Source of the DNA: Gammaproteobacteria bacterium
Lineage (GTDB): Bacteria > Pseudomonadota > Gammaproteobacteria > HTCC5015
Assembly: GCA_028284675.1 (NCBI GenBank)
Contig: JANQRI010000011.1
Location: forward strand, 172,586 to 236,585
Length of the DNA: 64,000 nucleotides
Reading direction: 5' to 3'
Position numbers and translations under genes: made by a program. This document shows, in pieces, positions 1 to 8,809 of the stretch (the stretch's first letter is position 1; every line of letters begins with the position of its first letter). The notes beneath the pieces are model-generated. The model saw only the letters and a program-made list of their open reading frames with translations. It was not told the DNA's origin and ran no database searches.

Positions 1-462
1 ATAAGGTGAATCCCAGTCACCGAAAATGCCCAGACGGATAAAGTCGTTTCGTTGCTTGTCGACCTGTTTGCCTGCGTATTCACGGCAGGCCTGCCGGAAT
101 TCTGTGGCGGTGACCTTATTGCCGGGTTTGCCGATTTTTTTCTCAACATTGAGTTCAATCGGCAGGCCGTGACAGTCCCAGCCCGGAATGTAAGGCGCAT
201 CAAAACCATCAAGCGTTTTGGATTTAACAATGATGTCTTTCAGGATCTTATTGACCGCATGACCGATATGGATATCGCCGTTTGCATAAGGCGGGCCGTC
301 ATGCAAAATAAATTTTTTGTCGTTTTGCCGCTGTTGACGGATTTTGCGGTACAGGTCCATGGATTGCCAGCGCGCAAGTGTCTCGGGCTCACGTTGCGCC
401 AGATTGGCCTTCATCGGAAATGCGGTTTTCGGCAGGTTGAGTGTTTTTTTGTAATCGGTCAC
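1..462 (-). CDS. ileS: Isoleucine-tRNA ligase, N-terminal part (cut by window edge)
   Basis: Isoleucyl-tRNA synthetase charges tRNA-Ile in the cytoplasm. 154 codons are visible and the frame runs off the left edge. The translation starts VTDYKKTLNLPKTAFPMK and contains the class I HIGH-box context HDGPPYANGDIHIGHA and the conserved GWDCHGLPIE, which are diagnostic of IleS. The start is a GTG at 462, read as Met; this matches the usual N-terminal length of the family. It lies 44 bases downstream of ribF, in the common gammaproteobacterial order murJ-ribF-ileS (usually followed by lspA, outside the window). Identification is firm; only the start codon choice is open. Confidence 0.95.
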   Translation of the reverse strand, partial: MTDYKKTLNLPKTAFPMKANLAQREPETLARWQSMDLYRKIRQQRQNDKKFILHDGPPYANGDIHIGHAVNKILKDIIVKSKTLDGFDAPYIPGWDCHGLPIELNVEKKIGKPGNKVTATEFRQACREYAGKQVDKQRNDFIRLGIFGDWDSPY

Positions 463-506
463 TTTTGTTTTCTTTATTAAAGCTGTGTCACAGGCGAGCG
501 CCAAGA

Positions 507-1448
507 TTACACATTTGCGGCTTTTTGAGCAAAAAAATCACGGGCCTGGCGGGCATCCGCCTGCATTTGTTCGACCAGTGCCGCAACTGTGTCGAAACGT
601 TTTTCATCACGGAGCTTTTGCAGAAAATATACATCCGCATGTTGATGATAGATGTCGGTATTGAAATCAAACAGGTACACTTCCAGCAGACACCGGCCGC
701 CGCCGAAAGTCGGACGGATGCCGATACTCGCGACCCCCGGCCGCCGTTCCGGTCCAAGTCCGCCGACTTCGACTGCGAAGATTCCCATCAGAGGTGTTTG
801 CCGGCGTTTTAAATGAATGTTGGCCGTCGGGAAGCCCAGTTCGCGCCCGCGTTTATCACCGTGTGCGACCCGGCCGGACATATGGTAGGGGCGGCCCAGC
901 AGTTCGGCGGCCAGTTTCATATCGCCGTCTCCAAGTGCGGCCCGGATACGGGTGCTGCTGATGCGTTGTTGGCCGGCCAGTAATGTGTCGGTGTTTTCAA
1001 CAGAAAACCCGTGCTCCTGACCCATTGCCTCAAGCAGTTGATAGTCGCCCTTACGGTTTTTACCAAAGCGGGTGTCATCACCGATCACCATATGTTTAAT
1101 GCCCAGGCCGTTGACCAGTATTTTGCGGACAAACTCCTCGGCAGTTAAGTTAACCAGGTTTGCATCGAATTTTTCGCATAATACCCGCTCGATACCGAGC
1201 GAGCGGATAATTGTCAGCTTTTCGCGCAGTCGTGTGAGTCGTGATGGCGCAGTATCCGGTGCAAAGTATTCACGTGATAATGGTTCGGTGGTAATGAGCG
1301 TTGATGGCAACCTCATGTTTTCAGCCTGTTCAATGACGCGTTTAATGATCTGTTGATGCCCCAGGTGTACACCGTCGAAGTTGCCCAGGGTTGCAACGCA
1401 GCCACGGTGCCGGGCACTTAAGTTGTAGTGAGACCGAATCAGTTCCAC
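507..1448 (-). CDS. ribF: Bifunctional riboflavin kinase / FMN adenylyltransferase
   Basis: Makes FMN and then FAD from riboflavin. The 313-residue product has the usual family length. The N-terminal nucleotidyltransferase domain shows the ATP-binding motif TLGNFDGVHLGHQ at about residues 20-33 and the later SSTRIRAAL motif at about 163-171. The C-terminal flavokinase domain shows GRPYHMSGRVAHGDKRGR and the GFPTANI motif at about 185-210. It sits 21 bases after murJ and 44 bases before ileS, all on the minus strand, so the three are probably co-transcribed. Nothing is unusual in it. Confidence 0.96.
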   Translation of the reverse strand: MELIRSHYNLSARHRGCVATLGNFDGVHLGHQQIIKRVIEQAENMRLPSTLITTEPLSREYFAPDTAPSRLTRLREKLTIIRSLGIERVLCEKFDANLVNLTAEEFVRKILVNGLGIKHMVIGDDTRFGKNRKGDYQLLEAMGQEHGFSVENTDTLLAGQQRISSTRIRAALGDGDMKLAAELLGRPYHMSGRVAHGDKRGRELGFPTANIHLKRRQTPLMGIFAVEVGGLGPERRPGVASIGIRPTFGGGRCLLEVYLFDFNTDIYHQHADVYFLQKLRDEKRFDTVAALVEQMQADARQARDFFAQKAANV

Positions 1449-1469
1449 AATAAAACCATCAGTGTTTAC

Positions 1470-3071
1470 TTAGTTATGCCCACGGAAGTGCCGCATGCGC
1501 ACTCCGCTGAGCCATAACGTACCGAAATACACCGCCGCGCCGGCCGCAATCAGGCCGGTGAGTTGTATTCCCCGTTGCCAATAATGCCACTGTGCCCAGG
1601 TTTCGGCGCCGGGCATAAAATAAATCAGCACCGCACACATCGTCAGTGTTGCCGCACCTATTTGTATGATCAGGCGCGACCAGCCCTGTTGTGGCCGGTA
1701 AACCTGCTGTTGTTTCAGTGTGTGTGTCAGTAATCCGGTTTGTATCCATGCGGCACACGCAGTGGCCAGCGCCAGACCGGCGTGTGTGGCGGTAAAGTCC
1801 AGATATATCAGTGTGACGACAAAGACAATATTCATCAGCATGTTCAACAGCATCGCGCGTATCGCGATTTTAACCGGTGTGCGTGTATCCTGCCTTGCGA
1901 AAAATGCCGGTGCCAGTATCTTAACCAGAATAAATGCGGGCAGGCCGACCGCATATGCCATTAACGCATAGGCGGCCATGCGTGTATCGAAAAGAGTGAA
2001 CTCACCGTACTGAAACAATGTGATCAGCATGGGTTGGGAAAGAATCAGCAGCCCCAGCATCGAAGGCACGCCGATCAGCAGGCTTAGGCGCAACGCCCAG
2101 TCCAGGTTGTTGGAAAATGCCTGTGTATCGGCGGTGGCATGTTTTTGGGACAGGCTCGGCAGGATCACGGTGGCGATCGCTATTCCGAATACACCCAGTG
2201 GAAACTCCACCAGCCGGTCGGCAAAATACAGCCAGCTGACGCTGCCGCCTTGCAGCATTGATGCGATCAGTGTGTCGAGCAGCAGGTTGATCTGCACGAC
2301 CGCCGAGCCCAGCATCGCCGGCAGCATCAACGTCAGAATTTTCTGTACGCCCGGGTGTTTCCAGCCCCAACGGGGCCATTGCAGAATATTCAGCCGGTAT
2401 AAAAACGGCAGCTGGAACAAGAACTGCACGACACCTGCGATAAATGCACCCCAGGCCAATGCAAATACCGGTGTTTCCATATGCGGGCTCAGCCATATTG
2501 CGCAGGCAATTAAGCACACATTCAGTAGAACCGGTGTGAACGCCGGTATTGCAAAGCGCCGGAAGCTGTTCAGTATGCCGCCTGCCAGTGCAACCATCGA
2601 TATAAAAAATAAATAGGGGAATGTCAGCCGCAGCATCCGTGCAGCGAGGTCGAGTCGCTCGCTGTCGTCAGCGAACCCGGGGGCGAAGACCAGGATAACC
2701 AATGGTGCTGCACTGACACCGATGGTGCTTAATAGTAGTAATACAGCGCCCAGCGTGCCGCTGACATGCCGGACCAGGTCGCGCAGCTTTTCATGGTTTT
2801 GTGTTTCGCGATATTCAGTAAACACCGGCACAAATGCCTGCGAGAAAGCTCCTTCTGCGAACAGCCGGCGGAAAAAATTTGGAATTTTAAATGCAACAAA
2901 GAATGCATCGGTCGCGATATTGGCACCAAACAGGCGGGCAATGACCATATCACGTACGAACCCGAGAACCCTTGATATCAGGGTCATCGAACCGACCGTG
3001 CCGGAAGCCCGCAGTAAGCCGGTTTGTTTCTCCGGTCGGGCTTTTTCAGGGTGCTCTGGTTGTTTGGACAC
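1470..3071 (-). CDS. murJ: Lipid II flippase MurJ (MviN)
   Basis: MurJ flips lipid II across the inner membrane for peptidoglycan synthesis. The product is strongly hydrophobic with about 14 membrane segments, and carries the family N-terminus SMTLISRVLGFVRDMVIARLFGA-like region and the NFFRRLFAEGAFSQAFVPV motif. The frame is open up to an ATG at 3167, but that start would overlap the rpsT promoter at 3161-3189 and would add about 32 residues not seen in the family. I therefore prefer the GTG at 3071 (533 aa; a TTG at 3077 is possible). No strong Shine-Dalgarno supports either. First gene of the murJ-ribF-ileS run, divergent from rpsT. Confidence 0.93.
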   Translation of the reverse strand: MSKQPEHPEKARPEKQTGLLRASGTVGSMTLISRVLGFVRDMVIARLFGANIATDAFFVAFKIPNFFRRLFAEGAFSQAFVPVFTEYRETQNHEKLRDLVRHVSGTLGAVLLLLSTIGVSAAPLVILVFAPGFADDSERLDLAARMLRLTFPYLFFISMVALAGGILNSFRRFAIPAFTPVLLNVCLIACAIWLSPHMETPVFALAWGAFIAGVVQFLFQLPFLYRLNILQWPRWGWKHPGVQKILTLMLPAMLGSAVVQINLLLDTLIASMLQGGSVSWLYFADRLVEFPLGVFGIAIATVILPSLSQKHATADTQAFSNNLDWALRLSLLIGVPSMLGLLILSQPMLITLFQYGEFTLFDTRMAAYALMAYAVGLPAFILVKILAPAFFARQDTRTPVKIAIRAMLLNMLMNIVFVVTLIYLDFTATHAGLALATACAAWIQTGLLTHTLKQQQVYRPQQGWSRLIIQIGAATLTMCAVLIYFMPGAETWAQWHYWQRGIQLTGLIAAGAAVYFGTLWLSGVRMRHFRGHN

Positions 3072-3160
3072 GGTCAATAGGTGCGGTAAAGCGCCCAAGT
3101 CTACCGGCTTGGGCGATTGCTGCAAGCGCAAAACGATCCTAAATCCCGGTTGCCCCGGAA

Positions 3161-3189
3161 TTGACAATACGTGGTGGAGTTGGGATAAT
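3161..3189 (+). promoter_or_regulatory. Sigma-70 promoter of rpsT
   Basis: TTGACA at 3161-3166 (perfect -35) is followed by a 17-base spacer and GATAAT at 3184-3189 (-10, five of six). It lies 44 bases upstream of the rpsT start and points toward it. This is the strongest sigma-70-like promoter in the left part of the window apart from the rRNA promoter. Confidence 0.8.
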
Positions 3190-3232
3190 CGCGCCCCTCT
3201 TTAGAAAACAAGCATTTTACATCGGGAACAAC

Positions 3233-3496
3233 GTGGCAAATACAGCACAAGCCAGAAAACGCGCCAGACAGGCGGAGAAACGTCGTCAGCACAATAACAG
3301 TCTGCGTTCGGGTTTTCGTACCTCAATTAAGAAAGTTATTAAAGCGGTGGCAGCCGGAGAGAAGAAAACTGCGTCTGAGGCCTATTCGAATGCGGTTCCG
3401 ATGATTGATGCGATGGTGAACAAGAATATTATTCATCGCAATAAAGCCGCCCGGCATAAAAGCCGTCTGAATCGGCTTGTTAAGGCGATGGGCTGA
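3233..3496 (+). CDS. rpsT: 30S ribosomal protein S20
   Basis: S20 binds the 5' domain of 16S rRNA early in 30S assembly. The 87-residue product has exactly the length of the E. coli protein and ends with the conserved IHRNKAARHKSRLNRL stretch. The longer open frame from 3161 includes the promoter, so the start is the GTG at 3233 giving M-A-N-T-A-Q-A-R-K-R. A weak start codon is expected here: rpsT in E. coli uses UUG and is translationally autoregulated. It is monocistronic and divergent from murJ. Confidence 0.97.
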   Translation: MANTAQARKRARQAEKRRQHNNSLRSGFRTSIKKVIKAVAAGEKKTASEAYSNAVPMIDAMVNKNIIHRNKAARHKSRLNRLVKAMG

Positions 3497-3540
3497 TATT
3501 TTTCCCTGATTTTTTTCTGTAGTTTTCGGTAAATCTTTTT

Positions 3541-4956
3541 TTAAACAGTCATTCCCAGCTCTTTGAGCTTGCGGGTCAGTGTATTGCGCCCCCAGCCGAG
3601 CAGTTTTGCTGCATCCTGTTTGCGTCCACCGGTTTTTTCCAGCGCAACTTCTATCAGCGTTCGTTCCAGCTGCGGTAACGCGGTATCCAGAATCTGTTTT
3701 GAGCCCCGATTTAATTCGTGCTGTGCCCAGCGCCGCAGTGATGCCTCCCAGCTATTGTCAGCGCTGATTTCATCTATGGCCTGGTTTTGACCCTGCTCCA
3801 GCAGTTCTGACGGCAGGTCCAATAACTGCACTTCACGGCCGCTGGCCATCACTGTCAGCCAACGGCTTAAGTTTTCCAGTTGTCTGACATTGCCTTTCCA
3901 GGGCTGCTCTTTGAGCCAGCTTTCCACCTCGGGGTGAACGGTTTTCACCTCAACGGCAAGTTCCTGAGCTGCCTGCTTCAGGAAATAACGCATCAGTAGC
4001 GGAATATCTTCTTTACGCTCGCGCAGTGCTGGAGTATGAATCCGGATTACATTCAGGCGGTGAAATAAATCTTCACGGAATTTGCCTTCATGTACCAGGC
4101 GTTCCAGGTTTTGATGAGTCGCAGCGAGAATGCGGACATCGACTTTAATCGGAACATGGCCGCCGACCCGGTAAAACTCGCCATCAGAAAGTACTCTGAG
4201 GAGACGTGTCTGCAGTTCTGCGGGCATATCACCTATCTCATCCAAAAACAAAGAACCGCCATTGGCCTGCTCAAACCGGCCCTGGCGTTGGTTTTGAGCG
4301 CCGGTGAAAGCGCCTTTTTCGTGACCGAATAATTCGGATTCAAGCAGATCGCGCGGAATCGCGGCCATGTTTAATGCGATGAATGGATTTGCGGCTCTTG
4401 GGCTGTGCCGGTGTAATGCGCGTGCGACCAGTTCTTTGCCGGTGCCTGATTCACCGTTAATCAGGACGGTGATATTCGATTGCGAGAGTCGTCCGATAGC
4501 CCGGAAAACTTCCTGCATGGCGGGTGCTTCACCGATAATTTCCGGCAGTTTTTCCTCAGTGAGTTCCAGTTTGCCGCTGGTTTGATGGTGGTGTTCACAG
4601 GCTCGTTGTGCCAAAGCCACCGCATCATTCACATCAAAAGGTTTTGGTAAATACTCGAATGCACCACCTTCATAGGCAGATACAGCGCTGTCGAGGTCCG
4701 AATGTGCGGTCGTGATGATGACCGGAATATTCGGGTGTTCCTGTTTGAATTTACTCATGAACGCAAACCCGTCCATGCCGGGCATGCGTATGTCGGTGAT
4801 GACGACATCCGGCAGCTTATGATGCATTGCAGTCATTGCATCGTCTGCGTTATTGAATGTAAATACCTGTAAATCAGCCTGCTGCAGAGCCCGTTCGAGC
4901 ACCCAGCGAATCGACTGATCGTCGTCAATAACCCAAATACTATCCTGTCTGCCCAT
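3541..4956 (-). CDS. ntrC: Nitrogen regulation response regulator NtrC (sigma-54 activator)
   Basis: NtrC-P activates sigma-54 promoters of nitrogen assimilation genes. The 471-residue product has the full NtrC layout. A receiver domain carries the phospho-acceptor Asp in VVITDIRMPGMDG at about residue 54. The AAA+ domain has Walker A GESGTGKE and the sigma-54-contacting GAFTGA loop. A C-terminal Fis-type helix-turn-helix reads DAAKLLGWGRNTLTRKLKEL. The frame is open upstream to 5016, but the start MGRQDSIWVIDDD at 4956 aligns with known NtrC N-termini. It overlaps the end of ntrB by 17 bases, indicating translational coupling. Likely target: the glnA promoter at 8438-8552. Confidence 0.97.
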   Translation of the reverse strand: MGRQDSIWVIDDDQSIRWVLERALQQADLQVFTFNNADDAMTAMHHKLPDVVITDIRMPGMDGFAFMSKFKQEHPNIPVIITTAHSDLDSAVSAYEGGAFEYLPKPFDVNDAVALAQRACEHHHQTSGKLELTEEKLPEIIGEAPAMQEVFRAIGRLSQSNITVLINGESGTGKELVARALHRHSPRAANPFIALNMAAIPRDLLESELFGHEKGAFTGAQNQRQGRFEQANGGSLFLDEIGDMPAELQTRLLRVLSDGEFYRVGGHVPIKVDVRILAATHQNLERLVHEGKFREDLFHRLNVIRIHTPALRERKEDIPLLMRYFLKQAAQELAVEVKTVHPEVESWLKEQPWKGNVRQLENLSRWLTVMASGREVQLLDLPSELLEQGQNQAIDEISADNSWEASLRRWAQHELNRGSKQILDTALPQLERTLIEVALEKTGGRKQDAAKLLGWGRNTLTRKLKELGMTV

Positions 4957-6049
4957 CTTTGCTCTCTGATGAGTGGTTGAATGGTAATAAGATTGAGAAT
5001 GTTGTGTTACCTGCATCGCTTTCGCACTCTATTAATCCTCCATGCATACTCACCAAAGATTGGGCAATGGTCAGACCCAAGCCGGTGCCTTCGGAGCGAC
5101 CGGTCACCATTGGGAAAAATATATATTCCAGTTTGTCTTCCGGTATTCCCGGGCCATTGTCGATAACCTGCAGTTGTAATACGAGCTTGTGTAGTGTGTG
5201 TCCGATATGACAATAACGGAGCACACGGGTTCTTAGTGTTATTTGTCCGCTTTCGTTGTCGCGTACCGCCTGCCAGGCATTGCGGACAATGTTCAGTATG
5301 GCCTGAATCAGCTGATCCCGGTCTATTGGGATTGACGGAATGCTGGGATCATAATCCAGCTGTATCTTTAAGTTGCCATTGGCTTCAGCGAGAATCAGTT
5401 TGATAACATGATTGAGTATTTCATGAATGCTGAGTTCAGATTTTTGTGGCAGTGAGCGCGGCCCCAGCATGTTTTTGACCAGTGCACGCAAGCGGTCGGC
5501 TTCGCTGATAATAATTCGTGTGTACTCGCGAGCTTCTTCAGGTAATTCACGCTCCAGCAGCTGAGCTGCACCGCGCAGGCCGCCCAGTGGGTTGTTGACT
5601 TCATGTGCAAGGCCTCTGGCTATTGCTCTGGCGGTCATATGTTGGGCGATTTGTTGTTCGTCGTGCGCGATTTTTAAAATTCGGTCGACCCGGTTGATTT
5701 CAATCAGGAACCCGCAGTCTGTTGAGGCTTCATACAATGGGACAACCGTGCAATTAACAGCCTGCTCCGCGGAATTCGGCGATTTGATCGTGATTTCATG
5801 ATAAGTGCAGGATTGCCTGCCGCCTTCTGCGACCTTTAAGCAGTCCAGCAGTGTCTTTGGTCCATCATCAACCATTACATCTGCCAGGTTAAACTGCCCG
5901 ACCATGCGCATACTGATTCCGAACAGTTCTTCCGCGGCGGGATTTATGAAAATAGGCACAAAGTCAGTATTGGTCATCAATACTGACGTGCTTAAATTTT
6001 CAAGAATTTGTGTGTGAAAGGTTTGGTTCAATGGCATAACCGCATTCAT
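4940..6049 (-). CDS. ntrB: Nitrogen regulation sensor kinase NtrB
   Basis: Cytoplasmic histidine kinase/phosphatase that controls NtrC in response to PII. The 369 residues comprise an N-terminal PAS domain (NTDFVPIFINPAAEELFG), the H-box ARGLAHEVNNPLGGLRGAA with the phosphorylated His, the N-box NIVRNAWQAV, and the G-boxes DNGPGIPED and GTGLGLTIAQ. No membrane segments are present, as expected for NtrB. It is followed by ntrC with a 17-base overlap. The gap upstream to the next minus-strand gene is 247 bases, so it may have its own promoter in addition to read-through from glnA, as in enterics. Confidence 0.96.
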   Translation of the reverse strand: MNAVMPLNQTFHTQILENLSTSVLMTNTDFVPIFINPAAEELFGISMRMVGQFNLADVMVDDGPKTLLDCLKVAEGGRQSCTYHEITIKSPNSAEQAVNCTVVPLYEASTDCGFLIEINRVDRILKIAHDEQQIAQHMTARAIARGLAHEVNNPLGGLRGAAQLLERELPEEAREYTRIIISEADRLRALVKNMLGPRSLPQKSELSIHEILNHVIKLILAEANGNLKIQLDYDPSIPSIPIDRDQLIQAILNIVRNAWQAVRDNESGQITLRTRVLRYCHIGHTLHKLVLQLQVIDNGPGIPEDKLEYIFFPMVTGRSEGTGLGLTIAQSLVSMHGGLIECESDAGNTTFSILLPFNHSSESKDGQTG

Positions 6050-6296
6050 AAATTAAGCAATGCAAAAACCGATCCAACTTAGAGCCCCCTTTGAAAAGGG
6101 CTTGGATTATGGTTTATATGATGAAAATCAAGTACTTATGTATTGCCAGGAGTGATGTCTCAAAGCTAGATTAGTATAACGGAATGCACGATGTTAGTGC
6201 AGGGTCGCCAGGCACGCGCTCTTCCCGGTAGTTGCTTTTGAGTCCCGGTAATATTTTGGATTTGCGGTTTAATAACTGGATGGCAAAGCTCAGGTT

Positions 6297-6821
6297 TTAA
6301 AAGCCTTGCGCGACGGATTTTTCGATATTGATGGTGACCGGCTTGGTGTTGATTACGGTATTGCCGGCTTCGTCGATGACGCGTGCGGAAACCCGATGTC
6401 TGCCTGGATCCGCATTGTCTAGCATATATGAGAGCTTGTTTTCGGTGAGCACTTCATCATTCAGTAAAATCTGCAGCTTGTGACCCTGGTCGGTTTTGAT
6501 GGATGGTAGAAGCTTGATTTTGATACCCAGGTTAGCGGTATTGATGAAAACTGTCTGATTTGGCCTGGGTGCTAATATTTCCAGTATTTGGTAGGCGGCC
6601 GCTTTTTTGTTTTGTTTGAGCGGCTTTAAATCGAGTTTTAGAGGTTTGTTAGCGGAAATAACATTAAATGACGGGAGTGTAAGCTGTAAGCCACCCTCCG
6701 GAATCTGGGAACCGGTCTGCTCTACATTTTGGTCCGGTGGCTCGGGTTCTGCATATGCTTTGGTTACTATTGAAAAGCATATTACGCACGCCAAGCCATA
6801 TAATGGTGCACGTATTGGCAT
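6297..6821 (-). CDS. Small secreted protein of the glnA-ntrB interval (DUF4124-partner-like C-terminal domain)
   Basis: 174 residues with a cleavable-looking signal peptide (about residues 1-24, ending AYA). The rest looks like one extracytoplasmic beta-sandwich. The end of the protein (LEILAPRPNQTVFINTANLGI, then GHKLQILLNDE and LDNADPGRHRVSARVIDEAGN) resembles the C-terminal Ig-like part of the DUF4124 proteins that sit between glnA and ntrB in Pseudomonas and relatives. The DUF4124 domain itself is missing here. Function is unknown. It lies between the glnA terminator and ntrB on the same strand, so it may be expressed with the nitrogen genes by read-through. Confidence 0.75.
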   Translation of the reverse strand: MPIRAPLYGLACVICFSIVTKAYAEPEPPDQNVEQTGSQIPEGGLQLTLPSFNVISANKPLKLDLKPLKQNKKAAAYQILEILAPRPNQTVFINTANLGIKIKLLPSIKTDQGHKLQILLNDEVLTENKLSYMLDNADPGRHRVSARVIDEAGNTVINTKPVTINIEKSVAQGF

Positions 6822-6915
6822 TTCACACCTACCAGCATCAAATTGAATCTAGATACTACCTGAGTATAGACCAATATGCAGTTACCAATATCTCATTTTC
6901 GCAATACGTATAAAG

Positions 6916-6942
6916 CGAAACGCCCCATTTTGGGGCGTTTCG
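6916..6942 (-). terminator. Hairpin after glnA
   Basis: A 12-base perfect stem (CGAAACGCCCC type arms around a short AT loop) lies 27 bases after the glnA stop on the minus strand. The tail after the hairpin is only moderately T-rich (CTTTATAC), so it is probably a partial terminator that lets some transcription continue toward ntrBC. Confidence 0.7.
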
Positions 6943-6968
6943 TCGTCTGTAACACAAGAGGTTCTTGC

Positions 6969-8378
6969 TTAGACGCTGTAATACATATCGAACTCAATCG
7001 GGTGGGTGTGCAGGCGCAGTGCCTCAACTTCCTCTGATTTCAGTCCAATGTATGCATCAATCAGGTCGTCACTGAATACGCCGCCAGCCGTCAGGAATGC
7101 ACGGTCTTTATCCAGAGCGGCCAGTGCTTCGTCAAAGCTGAAAGCAACCTTAGGAATTTCAGCCTCTTCTTCCGGAGGCAGATCGTAAAGGTCTTTATCC
7201 ATTGCTGAGCCCGGGTCGATCTTATTGGCGATACCGTCAAGGCCGGCCATTAACATTGCAGCAAATGCCAGGTACGGGTTACCGGTGGAGTCAGGGAAGC
7301 GTACCTCAATGCGGCGTGCTTTGGGGCTCGCAACATATGGAATACGGATTGAAGCTGAGCGGTTACGTGCTGAATAGGCAAGCATAACAGGTGCTTCAAA
7401 GCCGGGAACCAGTCGCTTATAAGAGTTTGTTGACGCGTTGGTGAATGCATTAATTGCCTGGGCATGTTTGATAATGCCGCCAATATAATGCAATGCTGTT
7501 TCAGACAGGCCGCCATATTGATCACCGCTGAACAGGTTTTCACCGCCTTTCGCGAGAGACTGGTGACAGTGCATGCCATTACCATTATCACCAACCAGCG
7601 GCTTAGGCATAAAAGTGGCGGTCTTGCCGTATGAGTGAGCAACGTTATGGACGACATATTTATAGATTTGCAGTTCGTCAGCTTTTTTCACCAAAGTGTT
7701 GAACAGTGTGCCGATTTCGCATTGTCCTGCGGTGGCAACCTCGTGGTGATGTACTTCGGTTTGAATGCCCATTTCTTCACAGGTCAGACACATAGCGGAA
7801 CGAATGTTCTGCAGTGAGTCTACCGGTGGTACCGGGAAGTAACCGCCTTTAACACCGGGTCTGTGGCCGATATTGCCACTGTCGATTTGCACTTCTGAAG
7901 CCCAGGCGCCTTCGTGTGAGCCGATTTGATAGAAGGAGCTGTCCATTGTGGTTGACCACTTCACGTCATCAAAGACGAAAAATTCGGCTTCCGGGCCAAA
8001 ATAAACGGTATCGGCGATACCGGTGGACTTCAGATAGGCTTCGGCACGTTTGGCGAGGGAGCGTGGATCACGTGAATAGCCCTGCATGGTTGATGGCTCG
8101 ATAACATCGCAGCGAATCAGCAGTGTACTTTCGTCAAAAAACGGATCCATTACCGCAGTGCTTGTATCCGGCATCAAAATCATGTCGGACTCATTGATAC
8201 CTTTCCAGCCGGAAATGGATGAGCCATCAAACATTTTACCGTCTTCAAACACTGATTCATCAACAGTATGGGCGGGCACGGTGACGTGTTGTTCTTTTCC
8301 GCGGGTATCAGTAAAACGGAAATCAACGAATTTAACCCCTTGGTCTTTTATAGTCTTAAATACTTCACTTGCGGACAT
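6969..8378 (-). CDS. glnA: Glutamine synthetase, type I
   Basis: Condenses glutamate and ammonia to glutamine with ATP; forms a dodecamer. The 469-residue length is standard for GSI-beta. Visible landmarks are the MFDGSSISGWKGI region near residue 50, the metal-site region PEAEFFVFD, the NGNGMHCHQS loop, and the adenylylation site Tyr in DKDLYDLPPEE near residue 400, so activity is probably controlled by GlnE. The start at 8378 has a strong Shine-Dalgarno (GGAGG, 8 bases upstream). Expression is probably driven by the sigma-54 promoter and NtrC sites upstream. Confidence 0.98.
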   Translation of the reverse strand: MSASEVFKTIKDQGVKFVDFRFTDTRGKEQHVTVPAHTVDESVFEDGKMFDGSSISGWKGINESDMILMPDTSTAVMDPFFDESTLLIRCDVIEPSTMQGYSRDPRSLAKRAEAYLKSTGIADTVYFGPEAEFFVFDDVKWSTTMDSSFYQIGSHEGAWASEVQIDSGNIGHRPGVKGGYFPVPPVDSLQNIRSAMCLTCEEMGIQTEVHHHEVATAGQCEIGTLFNTLVKKADELQIYKYVVHNVAHSYGKTATFMPKPLVGDNGNGMHCHQSLAKGGENLFSGDQYGGLSETALHYIGGIIKHAQAINAFTNASTNSYKRLVPGFEAPVMLAYSARNRSASIRIPYVASPKARRIEVRFPDSTGNPYLAFAAMLMAGLDGIANKIDPGSAMDKDLYDLPPEEEAEIPKVAFSFDEALAALDKDRAFLTAGGVFSDDLIDAYIGLKSEEVEALRLHTHPIEFDMYYSV

Positions 8379-8437
8379 GGTGTTCCTCCGGATTGTTGGT
8401 CCTGAAAGCGCTGCGTGGAGCGTAGTTCAATAAAGTC

Positions 8438-8453
8438 AGCACAAAGTGTGCCA
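8438..8453 (-). promoter_or_regulatory. Sigma-54 promoter of glnA
   Basis: On the minus strand the sequence is TGGCACACTTTGTGCT. Compared with the sigma-54 consensus TGGCAC-N5-TTGCW it matches all six bases of the -24 box and four of five at -12, with the correct GG-N10-GC spacing. It lies 59 bases upstream of the glnA start and points toward it. A second, weaker GG-N10-GC arrangement occurs at 8476-8491, with mismatches in the TT of the -12 box. Confidence 0.85.
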
Positions 8454-8502
8454 TCAAAAATACATTAAAAATCAATGCTTTGCAGATGCCACGGGCAATG
8501 GG

Positions 8503-8519
8503 TGCACTAGTTTAGGGCG
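8503..8519 (-). promoter_or_regulatory. NtrC-binding site, promoter-proximal (weaker half-match)
   Basis: TGCACT-N5-AGGGCG: the first arm matches the NtrC consensus half (TGCACY) and the second arm is degenerate. It is 32 bp from the better site at 8533-8552, that is three helical turns, the spacing of the two strong NtrC sites at E. coli glnA. Confidence 0.55.
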
Positions 8520-8532
8520 ATCAGAGCTTTGA

Positions 8533-8552
8533 TTGCACTAATAAAGTGCGCA
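8533..8552 (-). promoter_or_regulatory. NtrC-binding site, promoter-distal
   Basis: TTGCACTAATAAAGTGCGCA is an inverted repeat TGCACT-N5-AGTGCG, close to the NtrC consensus TGCACY-N5-RGTGCA. Its centre lies about 115 bases upstream of the start site predicted from the sigma-54 promoter, a normal position for an enhancer-type activator site. Confidence 0.75.
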
Positions 8553-8809
8553 TATTGATTGACGGTAGATCAATTGGAGCTGATTGCTCGCTGGTCATGG
8601 CCAAATGCGTACAAGCCCTGGCGACTGCCAAGTTTCAGGGTGATGATTACACATGTCAAGCAAGTTTGGCCGCATTTCACCAGTTTGTTGGAAAGCAGGC
8701 GTTTTGCCGTTAAGCGGATTCGCAGATAGCCGTGCAGACCTGTTTATCGTTACGTTATACTTGCCGACCCGCCGGTTCGGCCGGTGAAAATCGATCCATA
8801 TATCAGGCT

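Noticed and set aside
52..812. Plus-strand frames at 52-480 and 441-812
   Set aside because: They are antisense to ileS and ribF, whose minus-strand translations carry clear family motifs.
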